From Nocardioidaceae bacterium (GTDB lineage Bacteria > Actinomycetota > Actinomycetes > Propionibacteriales > Nocardioidaceae), in contig CP076053.1 in the NCBI GenBank assembly GCA_018672315.1, positions 1,599,827-1,663,826 on the forward strand: a stretch of 64,000 nt of DNA. The letters are read 5' to 3'. Within the stretch, counting starts at the first letter, position 1; each line of letters starts with the position of its first letter. The position numbers and the translations under genes were made by a program. Below, piece after piece: positions 36,405-44,409 of the stretch. Below the pieces are notes generated by a model that was given only the letters and a program-made list of their open reading frames with translations, was not told the DNA's origin and did no database searches.

Positions 36405-37253
36405 TCAATCAGGAATCACGTTGAACTCGTCGGGGTGGGGCCCCGTACGCCCGTCCGCGCCCTTGTCGAGGCGGTCGATGAGGATCTCGTGGTCCTTGCT
36501 CAGCTGGAAGTCGAACAGGTCGAAGTTCTCCTCCATGCGCGAGGGCGTGTTCGTCTTCGGGAAGATGATGTCGCCGCGCTGGATGTGCCACCGCAGCACC
36601 ACCTGGGCCGGGGTCTTGCCGGTCTCCTCGGCGATCTGCTTGATGGTGTCGTCGTCGAGCACGCCGCCCTGGGCGATGGGTGACCACGCCTCGGTGTGGA
36701 TGCCGTGCTGCTGGTCGTAGCGGCGGACGTCCTCGTTGGCGAAGTAGGGGTGCACCTCGATCTGGTTGACAGCGGGGACCACGGAGGTCTTTGAGGCGAG
36801 CTCCTCGAGGTGGTGGGTCTGGAAGTTCGAGACGCCCACGGACTTGGCGAGGCCGGCCTCGCGGCACTCGATCATGGCCTCCCAGGTGGAGACGTAGTCG
36901 CCGTCGTACGCGCCGGGCAGCGGCCAGTGGATGAGGAAGAGGTCCACGGCGTCCATGCCGAGCTTCTCGAGGCTCTGCTCGAGGGAGGCCTTGACCTTCT
37001 CGGGCTCGTGGTTGTTGTTGTTCAGCTTGGTGGTGAGCCAGATGTCGTCGCGGGAGACGCCGGAGTCCTTGATGCCCTGCCCGGTGCCCTCCTCGTTCTG
37101 GTACATCTGCGCGGTGTCGATGTGGCGGTAGCCGACCTCGATCGCCTTGGCCACCTTCTCGGCGGTCTCGGCGGGGTCGATCTGGAAGACGCCGAAGCCC
37201 AGCTGGGGGATCGAGCGGCCGTCGTTGAGTTCGAGTTCTGGGATCATGCTCAT
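36405..37253 (-). CDS. aldo/keto reductase (2,5-diketo-D-gluconate reductase type)
   Basis: Encodes 282 aa of the AKR5 type. GVFQIDPAETAEKVAKAIEVGYRHIDTAQMYQNEEGTGQGI carries the Asp and Tyr, WLTTKLNNNNHEPEKV the Lys and FLIHWPLP the His. The cofactor site FPKTNTPSRMEENFDLFDF is present. Likely general reductants of ketoaldehydes or keto-acids; the substrate is unknown. The IS has landed 24 bp after its stop. The start is 32 bp from the divergent C-S lyase gene. Confidence 0.93.
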   Translation of the reverse strand: MSMIPELELNDGRSIPQLGFGVFQIDPAETAEKVAKAIEVGYRHIDTAQMYQNEEGTGQGIKDSGVSRDDIWLTTKLNNNNHEPEKVKASLEQSLEKLGMDAVDLFLIHWPLPGAYDGDYVSTWEAMIECREAGLAKSVGVSNFQTHHLEELASKTSVVPAVNQIEVHPYFANEDVRRYDQQHGIHTEAWSPIAQGGVLDDDTIKQIAEETGKTPAQVVLRWHIQRGDIIFPKTNTPSRMEENFDLFDFQLSKDHEILIDRLDKGADGRTGPHPDEFNVIPD

Positions 37254-37285
37254 GTCGGGAACCCTGCCCGGGGCACAGTGGACGC

Positions 37286-38458
37286 ATGCCGCACGACAAC
37301 CAGATTCTCGTTGAGGACGCCAACCAGCTGCGGGAGAGCCGCACGAGCGTGAAGTGGCGTACGCACGACGCCGACGTGCTGCCGCTGTGGGTGGCGGAGA
37401 TGGATGCGGTGCCGGCGCAGGCGGTGGTGGAGGCCGTCCGCGCGGCGGTGGGTCGTGGCGACACGGGCTACCACCCGCGCAACCCTCCGTACGCCACGGC
37501 GCTCGCCGAGTTCGCCGGCGACCGGTGGGGCTGGGACCTGCCGGTGGACCGGTCGGCGCCGGTGGCGGACGTGATGTCGGGTGTGGCGGCGCTGCTGCGT
37601 CGGGCCACGGATCGCGGCGGGCCGGTGGTCGTCTCGACGCCGGTGTACGACGCGTTCGGCCTGTTCATCGACTCCGTGGACCGCCGCATGGTCGACGCGC
37701 CCCTGACCGGTGCCGGCCGGCTGGACCTCGCCGGGATCGAGCGCACCTTCGCCGAGCTGTCCTCCGACGGGGACCGGGTGGCGTACCTGCTGTGCAGCCC
37801 GCAGAACCCCACCGGCACGGTGCACACCGCGGACGAGCTGGAGCAACTGGCACGGGTGGCGGAGGCGTACGACGTCACGGTGGTGGCCGATGAGATCCAC
37901 GCGCCGCTGGTGCACCCGGGCACGACCTTCGTGCCCTACCTGACCGCCGACCGCACCGGTCGCGGGCACAGCGTCCTGTCGGCCTCGAAGGGCTGGAACC
38001 TCGCCGGTCTGAAGGCCGCGCTGGTGGTGTCGGGGGAGGCGCACCGGACCCCGCCGCTGCACGCCGCGACGACCCACGGGGCCAGCCACCTCGGCCTGAT
38101 CGCGCAGACGGCTGCGCTGCGCGAGGGGCGCGACTGGCTCGACCAGCTGCTGCGCGAGGTGGCCGACCGTCACGCCCAGGCGGCGGAGGCGCTGGCTCCG
38201 GTGGGCGTACGCCACGAGCCGCCGCCCTCGACCTACCTGGCCTGGCTCGACCTGCGTGACCACGACCTCGGCGACGACCCGGCGGTGAAGCTGCGCCGCG
38301 AGGCGCGGGTGGCGCTGGGCGGTGGTCCGCAGTACGGACGCACGGGCTTCGCCAGGCTCAACGTGGCGACCTCGCGCGAGGTGCTCGCAGAGGCCTTGAC
38401 GCGTATCTGCGACCGGCTGGGCGACGGCGCGCCGGGCGGGAGCAACCGGGAGAAGTGA
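37286..38458 (+). CDS. MalY/PatB-type PLP-dependent C-S lyase / aminotransferase
   Basis: A pyridoxal-phosphate enzyme of 390 aa similar to cystathionine beta-lyase PatB/MalY. It has VKWRTHDADVLPLWVAEMDA at the start, GYHPRNPPYATAL, LLCSPQNPTGTV, VVADEIHAPL and the Schiff-base Lys in SASKGWNLAGLK (about residue 238). It would release homocysteine or thiols from S-substituted cysteines. The ATG at 37286 is supported by the start of homology. Confidence 0.9.
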   Translation: MPHDNQILVEDANQLRESRTSVKWRTHDADVLPLWVAEMDAVPAQAVVEAVRAAVGRGDTGYHPRNPPYATALAEFAGDRWGWDLPVDRSAPVADVMSGVAALLRRATDRGGPVVVSTPVYDAFGLFIDSVDRRMVDAPLTGAGRLDLAGIERTFAELSSDGDRVAYLLCSPQNPTGTVHTADELEQLARVAEAYDVTVVADEIHAPLVHPGTTFVPYLTADRTGRGHSVLSASKGWNLAGLKAALVVSGEAHRTPPLHAATTHGASHLGLIAQTAALREGRDWLDQLLREVADRHAQAAEALAPVGVRHEPPPSTYLAWLDLRDHDLGDDPAVKLRREARVALGGGPQYGRTGFARLNVATSREVLAEALTRICDRLGDGAPGGSNREK

Positions 38459-38503
38459 GGCAGTCGGGGGACACGCAAGGGATTGCGCTCCTACGCTGCG
38501 CGG

Positions 38504-39082
38504 ATGACCACACCCGTCGAGGCGCCCTTGGTGGTGGGCCCGGCGCAGCTCGCCGCGCCCTCGAAGCTGCCCCCTCTCGCGCCCGCGGAGGTCGAGGACT
38601 TCTGGCGCGCCGGGGACTCCCCGACCGGGATGATCCGGCTGCTCACCGTGCAGGCGGCCGACGCCGCCCGCGCCCTCGCGGCCGGTGAGCGGCTGACCGG
38701 TTCGGCGCGCCACGTGACGGACCGGGACGTCGCGGCGTACGCGTGGATGAGCGTGCAGCTCGAACGTCTCGGCTGGGAGGTCGTGGACGCACCGATCTGG
38801 GCGTGGGCGCGGGTGCGCTTCGAGGAGCTGGTGGCGCACTGGCCCAGCGGCACCCTCGACGACGTGGTCGTGATGGTGCTGGACGTGCCGCTGGGCCGTA
38901 CGCTGCTCTCCGCCTTCGACCCGTGGCAGGAGCTGCTCGACGAGGGCGCCGAGGGCACCCCGAACCGCCGGTGGGCACGCTGCCTCGACATCGATGCGTT
39001 CCCGCGCAGTGCCCTGCAGGCCACGCTGCCCTTCGTCGATCCGGACGACGTCGTCCGCGCCTGTCGCCTGCGTACGCACTGA
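38504..39082 (+). CDS. DUF3841-like protein
   Basis: Encodes 192 aa with no catalytic motif seen. GMIRLLTVQAADAARALAAGERLTG (about 40-65), YAWMSVQLERLGW and APIWAWARVRFEEL (about 80-110) follow the DUF3841 pattern, as does VVVMVLDVPLGRTLLSAFDPWQELL. The function is unknown. The ATG at 38504 was preferred to one seven codons upstream because the latter lacks a ribosome-binding site. Confidence 0.65.
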   Translation: MTTPVEAPLVVGPAQLAAPSKLPPLAPAEVEDFWRAGDSPTGMIRLLTVQAADAARALAAGERLTGSARHVTDRDVAAYAWMSVQLERLGWEVVDAPIWAWARVRFEELVAHWPSGTLDDVVVMVLDVPLGRTLLSAFDPWQELLDEGAEGTPNRRWARCLDIDAFPRSALQATLPFVDPDDVVRACRLRTH

Positions 39083-39110
39083 GGGCTGCTGGAGGTCCTC
39101 CGGCTGAGGC

Positions 39111-40037
39111 ATGATCGACCGCATGCCAGCCTCCGGGAGCCGCCTGTCCGCCTCGGGTGTCGTGGGGGAGGCGGGCCGCGTGCCGGCGCGCGACCCCGAG
39201 CCGGCACGGTCCGCCGGCCTGCGCCTGGCGGGTCGGCCGCTGCCGCTGGTCGGCACGGCGCGGGTCTACGTCTGCGGCATCACGCCCTACGACGTGACGC
39301 ACCTGGGTCACGCGGCCACGTTCGTCTGGGCCGACACGGTGGCTGCCGTCGCCCGCGCCATGGGCGTGGACGTCCGCGTGGCCCGCAACGTCACCGACGT
39401 CGACGACGTGCTCTTCGACGCGGCGGCGCGGGGCGGGCTGCCCTACGACGAGCTCGCCCTGACCGGGGAGTACCGCCTCGAGCGCGACCTCGGCGCCCTC
39501 GCTGTCCAGCGGGTCGACGAGGCGCCGCGGGCGCGGGCGCACGTCGGCGCCGTCGTCGAGCTGGCCGCTGCGCTCCTGGCCACCGGTGCGGCGTACGAGC
39601 GCGACGGCGAGGTGTGGTTCCGCGGCGAGGCGACCGTGGCCGCCTCGGGTCTGAGCGAGGAGGAGGCCCTCCGTCGCAGCGAGCTGTTCGGCGACACGGC
39701 CCCCGCGCCCGGCCCCGGGTCCGGCGCCGGCTCGGTCTGGGACGTGCCGGTGTGGCGGCGCAGCGGGGCCGACGCGCCGGCCTGGCCGAGTCCGTGGGGC
39801 CGGGACTGGGCGTACGCGCCGGACCGGCTGGAGGCGGCCGGCGACCGGCTCGCCCGGCTGTACGCCGCGGCGGCACGACCGGCCGGCACCCGCTCGGCCG
39901 AGGTGGAGGCATCGGCCCGGGGCGCCGTGCTCGACCGCCTGCTGGACGACCTCGACGTGTCCGGCGCGCTCGACCTCGGCGAGGCCGAGGGCGGCGCGTC
40001 CGCGCGGGCCGCGCTGTCGCTGCTGCGGCTGGTCTGA
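39111..40037 (+). CDS. CysRS/MshC-like protein lacking the central zinc and KMSKS region
   Basis: Encodes 308 aa. The first half matches cysteinyl-tRNA synthetase and mycothiol ligase MshC: VYVCGITPYDVTHLGHAATF (residues 52-71, the zinc-ligand Cys55 and HLGH class I motif) and ARNVTDVDDVLFDAAARGG (about 91-109). After AWPSPWGR (224-231) it jumps to DWAYAPDRLEAAGDRLARL, which aligns with the post-KMSKS helices. The GWHIEC, HHE and KMSKS segments, about 110-130 residues in relatives, are missing in frame. It is therefore unlikely to catalyse normal aminoacylation. Either ATG 39111 or 39123 could be the start. Confidence 0.75.
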   Translation: MIDRMPASGSRLSASGVVGEAGRVPARDPEPARSAGLRLAGRPLPLVGTARVYVCGITPYDVTHLGHAATFVWADTVAAVARAMGVDVRVARNVTDVDDVLFDAAARGGLPYDELALTGEYRLERDLGALAVQRVDEAPRARAHVGAVVELAAALLATGAAYERDGEVWFRGEATVAASGLSEEEALRRSELFGDTAPAPGPGSGAGSVWDVPVWRRSGADAPAWPSPWGRDWAYAPDRLEAAGDRLARLYAAAARPAGTRSAEVEASARGAVLDRLLDDLDVSGALDLGEAEGGASARAALSLLRLV

Positions 40038-40193
40038 GCGGTCGCGACGGCCCGGGGGGCCGGGCGCCGACGCGGTCGTCCACAGCGTGGCCTTCAGGTG
40101 ACCTGACTGTCACACGTGAGCGTTAAGGTCGGGCCCTGGCTCGACCGACGGGCCGCTGCTGACCGCGACCGACCGCCTCACCCGGGAGTCCCC

Positions 40194-40820
40194 GTGCCGT
40201 TCCTGCTCCGCGTCGAGCTGCCCGACGTTCCCGGCTCCCTGGGTCGCGTCGCGACGGCGATCGGTGAGGCGGGTGGCGACATCGACGCCATCGAGATCGT
40301 GGAGAAGCGCGGCGGCGGCCTCGTGGTCGACGACGTGCTCCTGGAGACGGTCCCGGGCGTGATGCCCGACTCGATCGTCTCGGCGTGCAACCTGCTCGAC
40401 GGGGTCCGGGTGCTGTGGATCTCCCGGTACGCCGCCGGGGGTCAGATCTTCCTCGACCTGGAGGCGGTGGAGGAGATGTCGGCCGACCCCGCCTCGGCGG
40501 TCGAGCGGCTGGTCGACCTGACACCGGTGACCTACCGCGCCGACTGGGCGGTGCTGCTGCACCGGCGCGACGGCATCGTGCACCGCACACCCACGGCGCC
40601 GGAGCAGTGGCCGGCCGACTTCACCTGGCCGTCCCTGGACGGCGGGGGCACGCTGCAGCTCCCCGCCGGCTGGGACGACCTCGTCGCGGCGGCCGCGACC
40701 GTCGACGACGACCACCTCGTGGTGCTCGTCCGTCGGGGCGGGCCCGAGATCCTCGACGGGGAGATCGTGCGGTTCCGTCACCTCACGACTCTGGCGGCGT
40801 CCTTGGCGCGACAGGGCTGA
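40194..40820 (+). CDS. ACT-domain protein
   Basis: Encodes 208 aa. The N-terminal ACT domain (about 1-75) has FLLRVELPDVPGSLGRVATAIGEAGGDIDAIEIVEK, the classic ligand-binding regulatory fold, often for amino acids. The rest (about 85-208) resembles the GAF-like extension found with ACT in actinobacterial proteins (VDLTPVTYRADWAVLL). The GTG at 40194 follows GGGAG; the longer upstream start lies across a TTAAGGT promoter-like sequence near 40123. Ends 1 bp before recC. Confidence 0.85.
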   Translation: MPFLLRVELPDVPGSLGRVATAIGEAGGDIDAIEIVEKRGGGLVVDDVLLETVPGVMPDSIVSACNLLDGVRVLWISRYAAGGQIFLDLEAVEEMSADPASAVERLVDLTPVTYRADWAVLLHRRDGIVHRTPTAPEQWPADFTWPSLDGGGTLQLPAGWDDLVAAAATVDDDHLVVLVRRGGPEILDGEIVRFRHLTTLAASLARQG

Positions 40821-40821
40821 G

Positions 40822-43800
40822 GTGGGCCTCCAGGTCCATGTCGCCGCCTCGGCCGGCACGCTCGCGGAGGGGCTCGCGGGGTTGCTCTCGGTGCCTCCCG
40901 CCGATCCGTTCGCCCGGGAGCTGGTGGTCGTGCCGGCCCACGGGGTGGAGAGGTGGCTCTCGCAACGGCTCTCCCACGTGCTCGGAGCCGGGCCGGGCGG
41001 AGACGGCGTCACGGCCTGCGTCGACTTCGTCTCGCCGTGGAGCCTGACCACGGCCCTCGCGGGTCGCGAGGGCGCGGAGGACGATCCGTGGCACCCCGAA
41101 CGCCTCACCTGGGCCCTGCTCGCCTGCCTCGACGACCTGGTGCAGGCCGCGGGGCGTGAGGAGGCGCCACCGTGGGCGCTCCCCCTGCTGCAGCACCTCG
41201 GGGCGGCACCGGACCGTGACGCCGAGCCCGAGCCCGGGCACGCACCGACGGGGCCCGACCGCAGCGCCCGGCGTCTGCCGACGGCACGTCGCCTGGCGCG
41301 GCTGTTCGCCTCGTACGCCACCCAGCGCCCCGCGCTCCTGTCCGCGTGGCAGCACGGCGAGGCCACCGACGGCCTCGGGTCCGACCTGCCCGAGGACCTG
41401 CACTGGCAGCCGCCGCTGTGGCGGCTGCTGGTGCAACGACACAGCGGCACGGGCACCACGGGCACCACGGTCGACCACGGGGCAGACGCGCTCGACCCCG
41501 TGGCCTGGCACGAGCACCGCGCCGCGCACCTGCGAGCGGCCCCCGAGGCGGTGGAGCTGCCCGACCGGTTCTCGGTCTTCGGCCACACCCGGCTCGCCGC
41601 CCCCGAGCTGCAGCTGCTCGAGGCCGCGGCGCAGCACCGTGAGGTGCACGTGTGGCTCCCCGTGGGCTCCCCGGCGGGATGGCGGCGGCTGGAACCGGTG
41701 GTGGCCGCAGGCCCCGTACGCCGCCGCGACGACCGGTCGGCGCGCGCGCTGTCCCATCCGTTGCTGCGTGCCCTCGGACGCGACGTCCGGGAGCTGCAGC
41801 GCGGCCTGTCGCCGCTCCTGCCCGGCGCGACCCTGACGGTGCACGAGCCGCCACCCGACCGGGAGCCCGAGCCGCACGGCGCCGCGGACTCCGCCTCCCT
41901 GTTGGCGATGCTCCAGCACGACCTGCGCGAGGACCGCGAGCCGGACGAGCCCACGCGTACGCACCGGCAGCTGCAGCCCGGCGACGTGCGGGCCGCGTCG
42001 GTGTCCGTCCATGCCTGCCACGGCCTGGCCCGCCAGGTCGAGGTGCTGCGTGAGGCGCTGCTCGGGGTCTTCGCCGACGACCCGACGCTCGAGCCCCGCG
42101 ACGTGCTGGTCCTGTGTCCCGACGTCGACGCGGTCGCGCCTCTCTTCGCGGCGGAGTTCGGCCTGGTCGACGGACGTGCCGCGGCGGAGGGCGGACCGGC
42201 GGCGCACCCGGCGCGTCAGCTGCGGGTGCAGCTGGCCGACCGGGGCCTGGCCCGCACGAACCCGATGCTCTCGCTCGCCGCGGAGGTCCTCGAGCTGGTC
42301 GACGGTCGCGCCACGCTGCCCGAGGTCCTGGCGCTGCTGGGTTCGGAGCCGGTGCGTCGCCGGTTCCGGCTCGACGACGACGCCGTGCAGCGGTGCACGG
42401 CGTGGGCGGTGGAGTCCGGCGTGCGCTGGGGGCTGGACGTCGACGCCCGCTCCGGATTCGGCCTCACGGGCCTGGCGCAGAACACCTGGCTGGCCGGCCT
42501 CGAGCGGCTGCTCCTCGGCGGTGCGATGGCCGAGCCTGACGGCCCCTGGGCCGACCGGGTGCCGCTGGACGACGTGGGCTCCGCCGACCTCGATCTCGCC
42601 GGCCGGCTCGCCGAGGCCGTCGGCCGCCTGCGCACGGCGGTCGGTCACCTGGAGAGCGCGCACACGCTCGCGCAGTGGACCGAGGCGATCGCCTGGACGG
42701 TGGAGGCGCTCGGCGCTCCCGCCCGCGGTGAGGAGTGGCAGCTGCACCAGCTGCAGGACGAGCTCGAGGAGCTGAACGGCACGACGCGGGCGACCGCGGC
42801 GGGCCAGGCCACGGGACGCGACCAGAGCACGCTCACGCTGCCCGAGGTGCGACAGCTGTTGCGTGAGCGATGGGCCCCGCGGCCGACGCGGTCGAGCTTC
42901 CGCACGGGGGCGATCACCGTGTGCAGCCTGGTGCCGATGCGCTCCGTGCCCCATCGGGTGGTGTGCCTGGTCGGCCTCGACGACGGCCGGTACCCGCGCA
43001 CCCCGGTGCCCGACGGCGACGACGTGCTGGCGCGGGACCCCGTGACCGGGGAGCGCGACCCGCGCGCGGAGGACCGTCAGCTCGTGCTCGACGCGGTGAT
43101 GGCCGCCGGCGAGCAGCTGCTGGTCACCTACACCGGCCACGACGAGCGCAGCGGCGCGTCGCGGCCGCCGTCGCTGCCGCTCGGCGACCTGCTCGACGCG
43201 CTCGACCTCACCGCGACGGCGCACGACGCCGACGGTCGGCACGTGCCCGTCAGCAGCCTCGTGACCTGGCACCACCCCCTCCAGCCGGTCGACCCGCGCC
43301 ACCACCGGGTCGGCGGCCTCACCCCCGAGACGGGAGTCCACGGTCCTGGGGGCACCGGCAGCCCGTTCTCCTTCGACGCCGCTGCGGCAGCAGGGGCCCG
43401 CGCCTGGGTCGGCGACCGTCGAGCGCCGCGGCGCTGGTCCGGCGTACGCCTCCCGCCGCGGGACCCCGCCGAGCAGGCGGCGGTGTCGCTGGCGGAGCTG
43501 CAGGAGTTCTTCACCCACCCCGTCCGTGCGTTCGTCCGGCAGCGTCTCGACGTCGCGATGCCGGAGCGCGTCGAGGACCTCCCCGAGGCGATCCCGGTCG
43601 ACCTGGACCCCCTGGCGGCCTGGAAGGTCGGCGACCGCATGCTCCGCGGTGTGCTCGGCGGTCGACCGCCGGCCCGGGCCAGGCGCGCCGAGGAGGTCCG
43701 CGGCGACCTGCCGCCGGGGCGCCTTGGGCTCGGTGCCCTGCAGGCGGTCGAGGAGCAGGCCGGTGAGATCTTCCGCGCCACCACCGAGCTCCGGCAGCGC

Positions 43801-44409
43801 GCGGCGCGCAGCGTCGACGTCGACGTCGAGCTGTCCGGGCCCGCCGGCGGCGTGCGGCTCACCGGGGTCGTGCCGGACGTCCGGGGCTCGCAGCTGGTGC
43901 GCATCGGGTACTCCCGGCTGGGGCCGGGCCACCGGCTCTCCTCCTGGATCGACCTGCTCGCGCTGACCGCATCGGATCCCGACCACGGCTGGACCGCTGT
44001 CACCGTGGGCAGCCACCGCTCCGGCCCGACCGCCTCGCGCCTGCCCCAGGTCGGTCACGAGGCGGCGGAGCTGCTGGCCGACCTCGTCGCCGTCCGCGAG
44101 GAGGGCCTGCGGCAGCCGCTGCCGATCCACCCGAAGCTCGCGTGGCGGTGGCTGGAGGAGAAGCGCCTGGAGGGGCGTACGAAGCTCACCGCCCGGCGGG
44201 AGTGGTTCGGCGAGTTCGGCTCCACGATCCCCGGGCTCGCCGAGGACCCTGCCCACCACCTCGTCTACGGCGACGCGAGCTGGCGCACGGTGCAGGGTCA
44301 CGCGAGCGCCGAGGAGCGGTGGCACCCCGAGGACTCGACCCGGCTCGGTCAGTACGCGTGGCGCACCTGGAGGCCCCTGCTCGACCTGGAGCGGGAGGGG
44401 CCGGCGTGA
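40822..44409 (+). CDS. recC: exodeoxyribonuclease V gamma subunit RecC
   Basis: The Chi-recognition and scaffold subunit of the RecBCD helicase-nuclease for double-strand-break repair. The 1195 aa protein opens with LQVHVAASAGTLAEGLAGLL and FARELVVVPAHGVERWLSQRLSHVLG, the RecC N-terminus, and has TNPMLSL-like ARTNPMLSLAAEVLELVDGRATLPEVL near 480. Regions near 725-770 (RSSFRTGAITVCSLVPMRSVPHRVVCLVGLDDGRYPR) match the inactive helicase core. GTG start. Its stop overlaps recB by 4 bp. Confidence 0.95.
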   Translation: MGLQVHVAASAGTLAEGLAGLLSVPPADPFARELVVVPAHGVERWLSQRLSHVLGAGPGGDGVTACVDFVSPWSLTTALAGREGAEDDPWHPERLTWALLACLDDLVQAAGREEAPPWALPLLQHLGAAPDRDAEPEPGHAPTGPDRSARRLPTARRLARLFASYATQRPALLSAWQHGEATDGLGSDLPEDLHWQPPLWRLLVQRHSGTGTTGTTVDHGADALDPVAWHEHRAAHLRAAPEAVELPDRFSVFGHTRLAAPELQLLEAAAQHREVHVWLPVGSPAGWRRLEPVVAAGPVRRRDDRSARALSHPLLRALGRDVRELQRGLSPLLPGATLTVHEPPPDREPEPHGAADSASLLAMLQHDLREDREPDEPTRTHRQLQPGDVRAASVSVHACHGLARQVEVLREALLGVFADDPTLEPRDVLVLCPDVDAVAPLFAAEFGLVDGRAAAEGGPAAHPARQLRVQLADRGLARTNPMLSLAAEVLELVDGRATLPEVLALLGSEPVRRRFRLDDDAVQRCTAWAVESGVRWGLDVDARSGFGLTGLAQNTWLAGLERLLLGGAMAEPDGPWADRVPLDDVGSADLDLAGRLAEAVGRLRTAVGHLESAHTLAQWTEAIAWTVEALGAPARGEEWQLHQLQDELEELNGTTRATAAGQATGRDQSTLTLPEVRQLLRERWAPRPTRSSFRTGAITVCSLVPMRSVPHRVVCLVGLDDGRYPRTPVPDGDDVLARDPVTGERDPRAEDRQLVLDAVMAAGEQLLVTYTGHDERSGASRPPSLPLGDLLDALDLTATAHDADGRHVPVSSLVTWHHPLQPVDPRHHRVGGLTPETGVHGPGGTGSPFSFDAAAAAGARAWVGDRRAPRRWSGVRLPPRDPAEQAAVSLAELQEFFTHPVRAFVRQRLDVAMPERVEDLPEAIPVDLDPLAAWKVGDRMLRGVLGGRPPARARRAEEVRGDLPPGRLGLGALQAVEEQAGEIFRATTELRQRAARSVDVDVELSGPAGGVRLTGVVPDVRGSQLVRIGYSRLGPGHRLSSWIDLLALTASDPDHGWTAVTVGSHRSGPTASRLPQVGHEAAELLADLVAVREEGLRQPLPIHPKLAWRWLEEKRLEGRTKLTARREWFGEFGSTIPGLAEDPAHHLVYGDASWRTVQGHASAEERWHPEDSTRLGQYAWRTWRPLLDLEREGPA

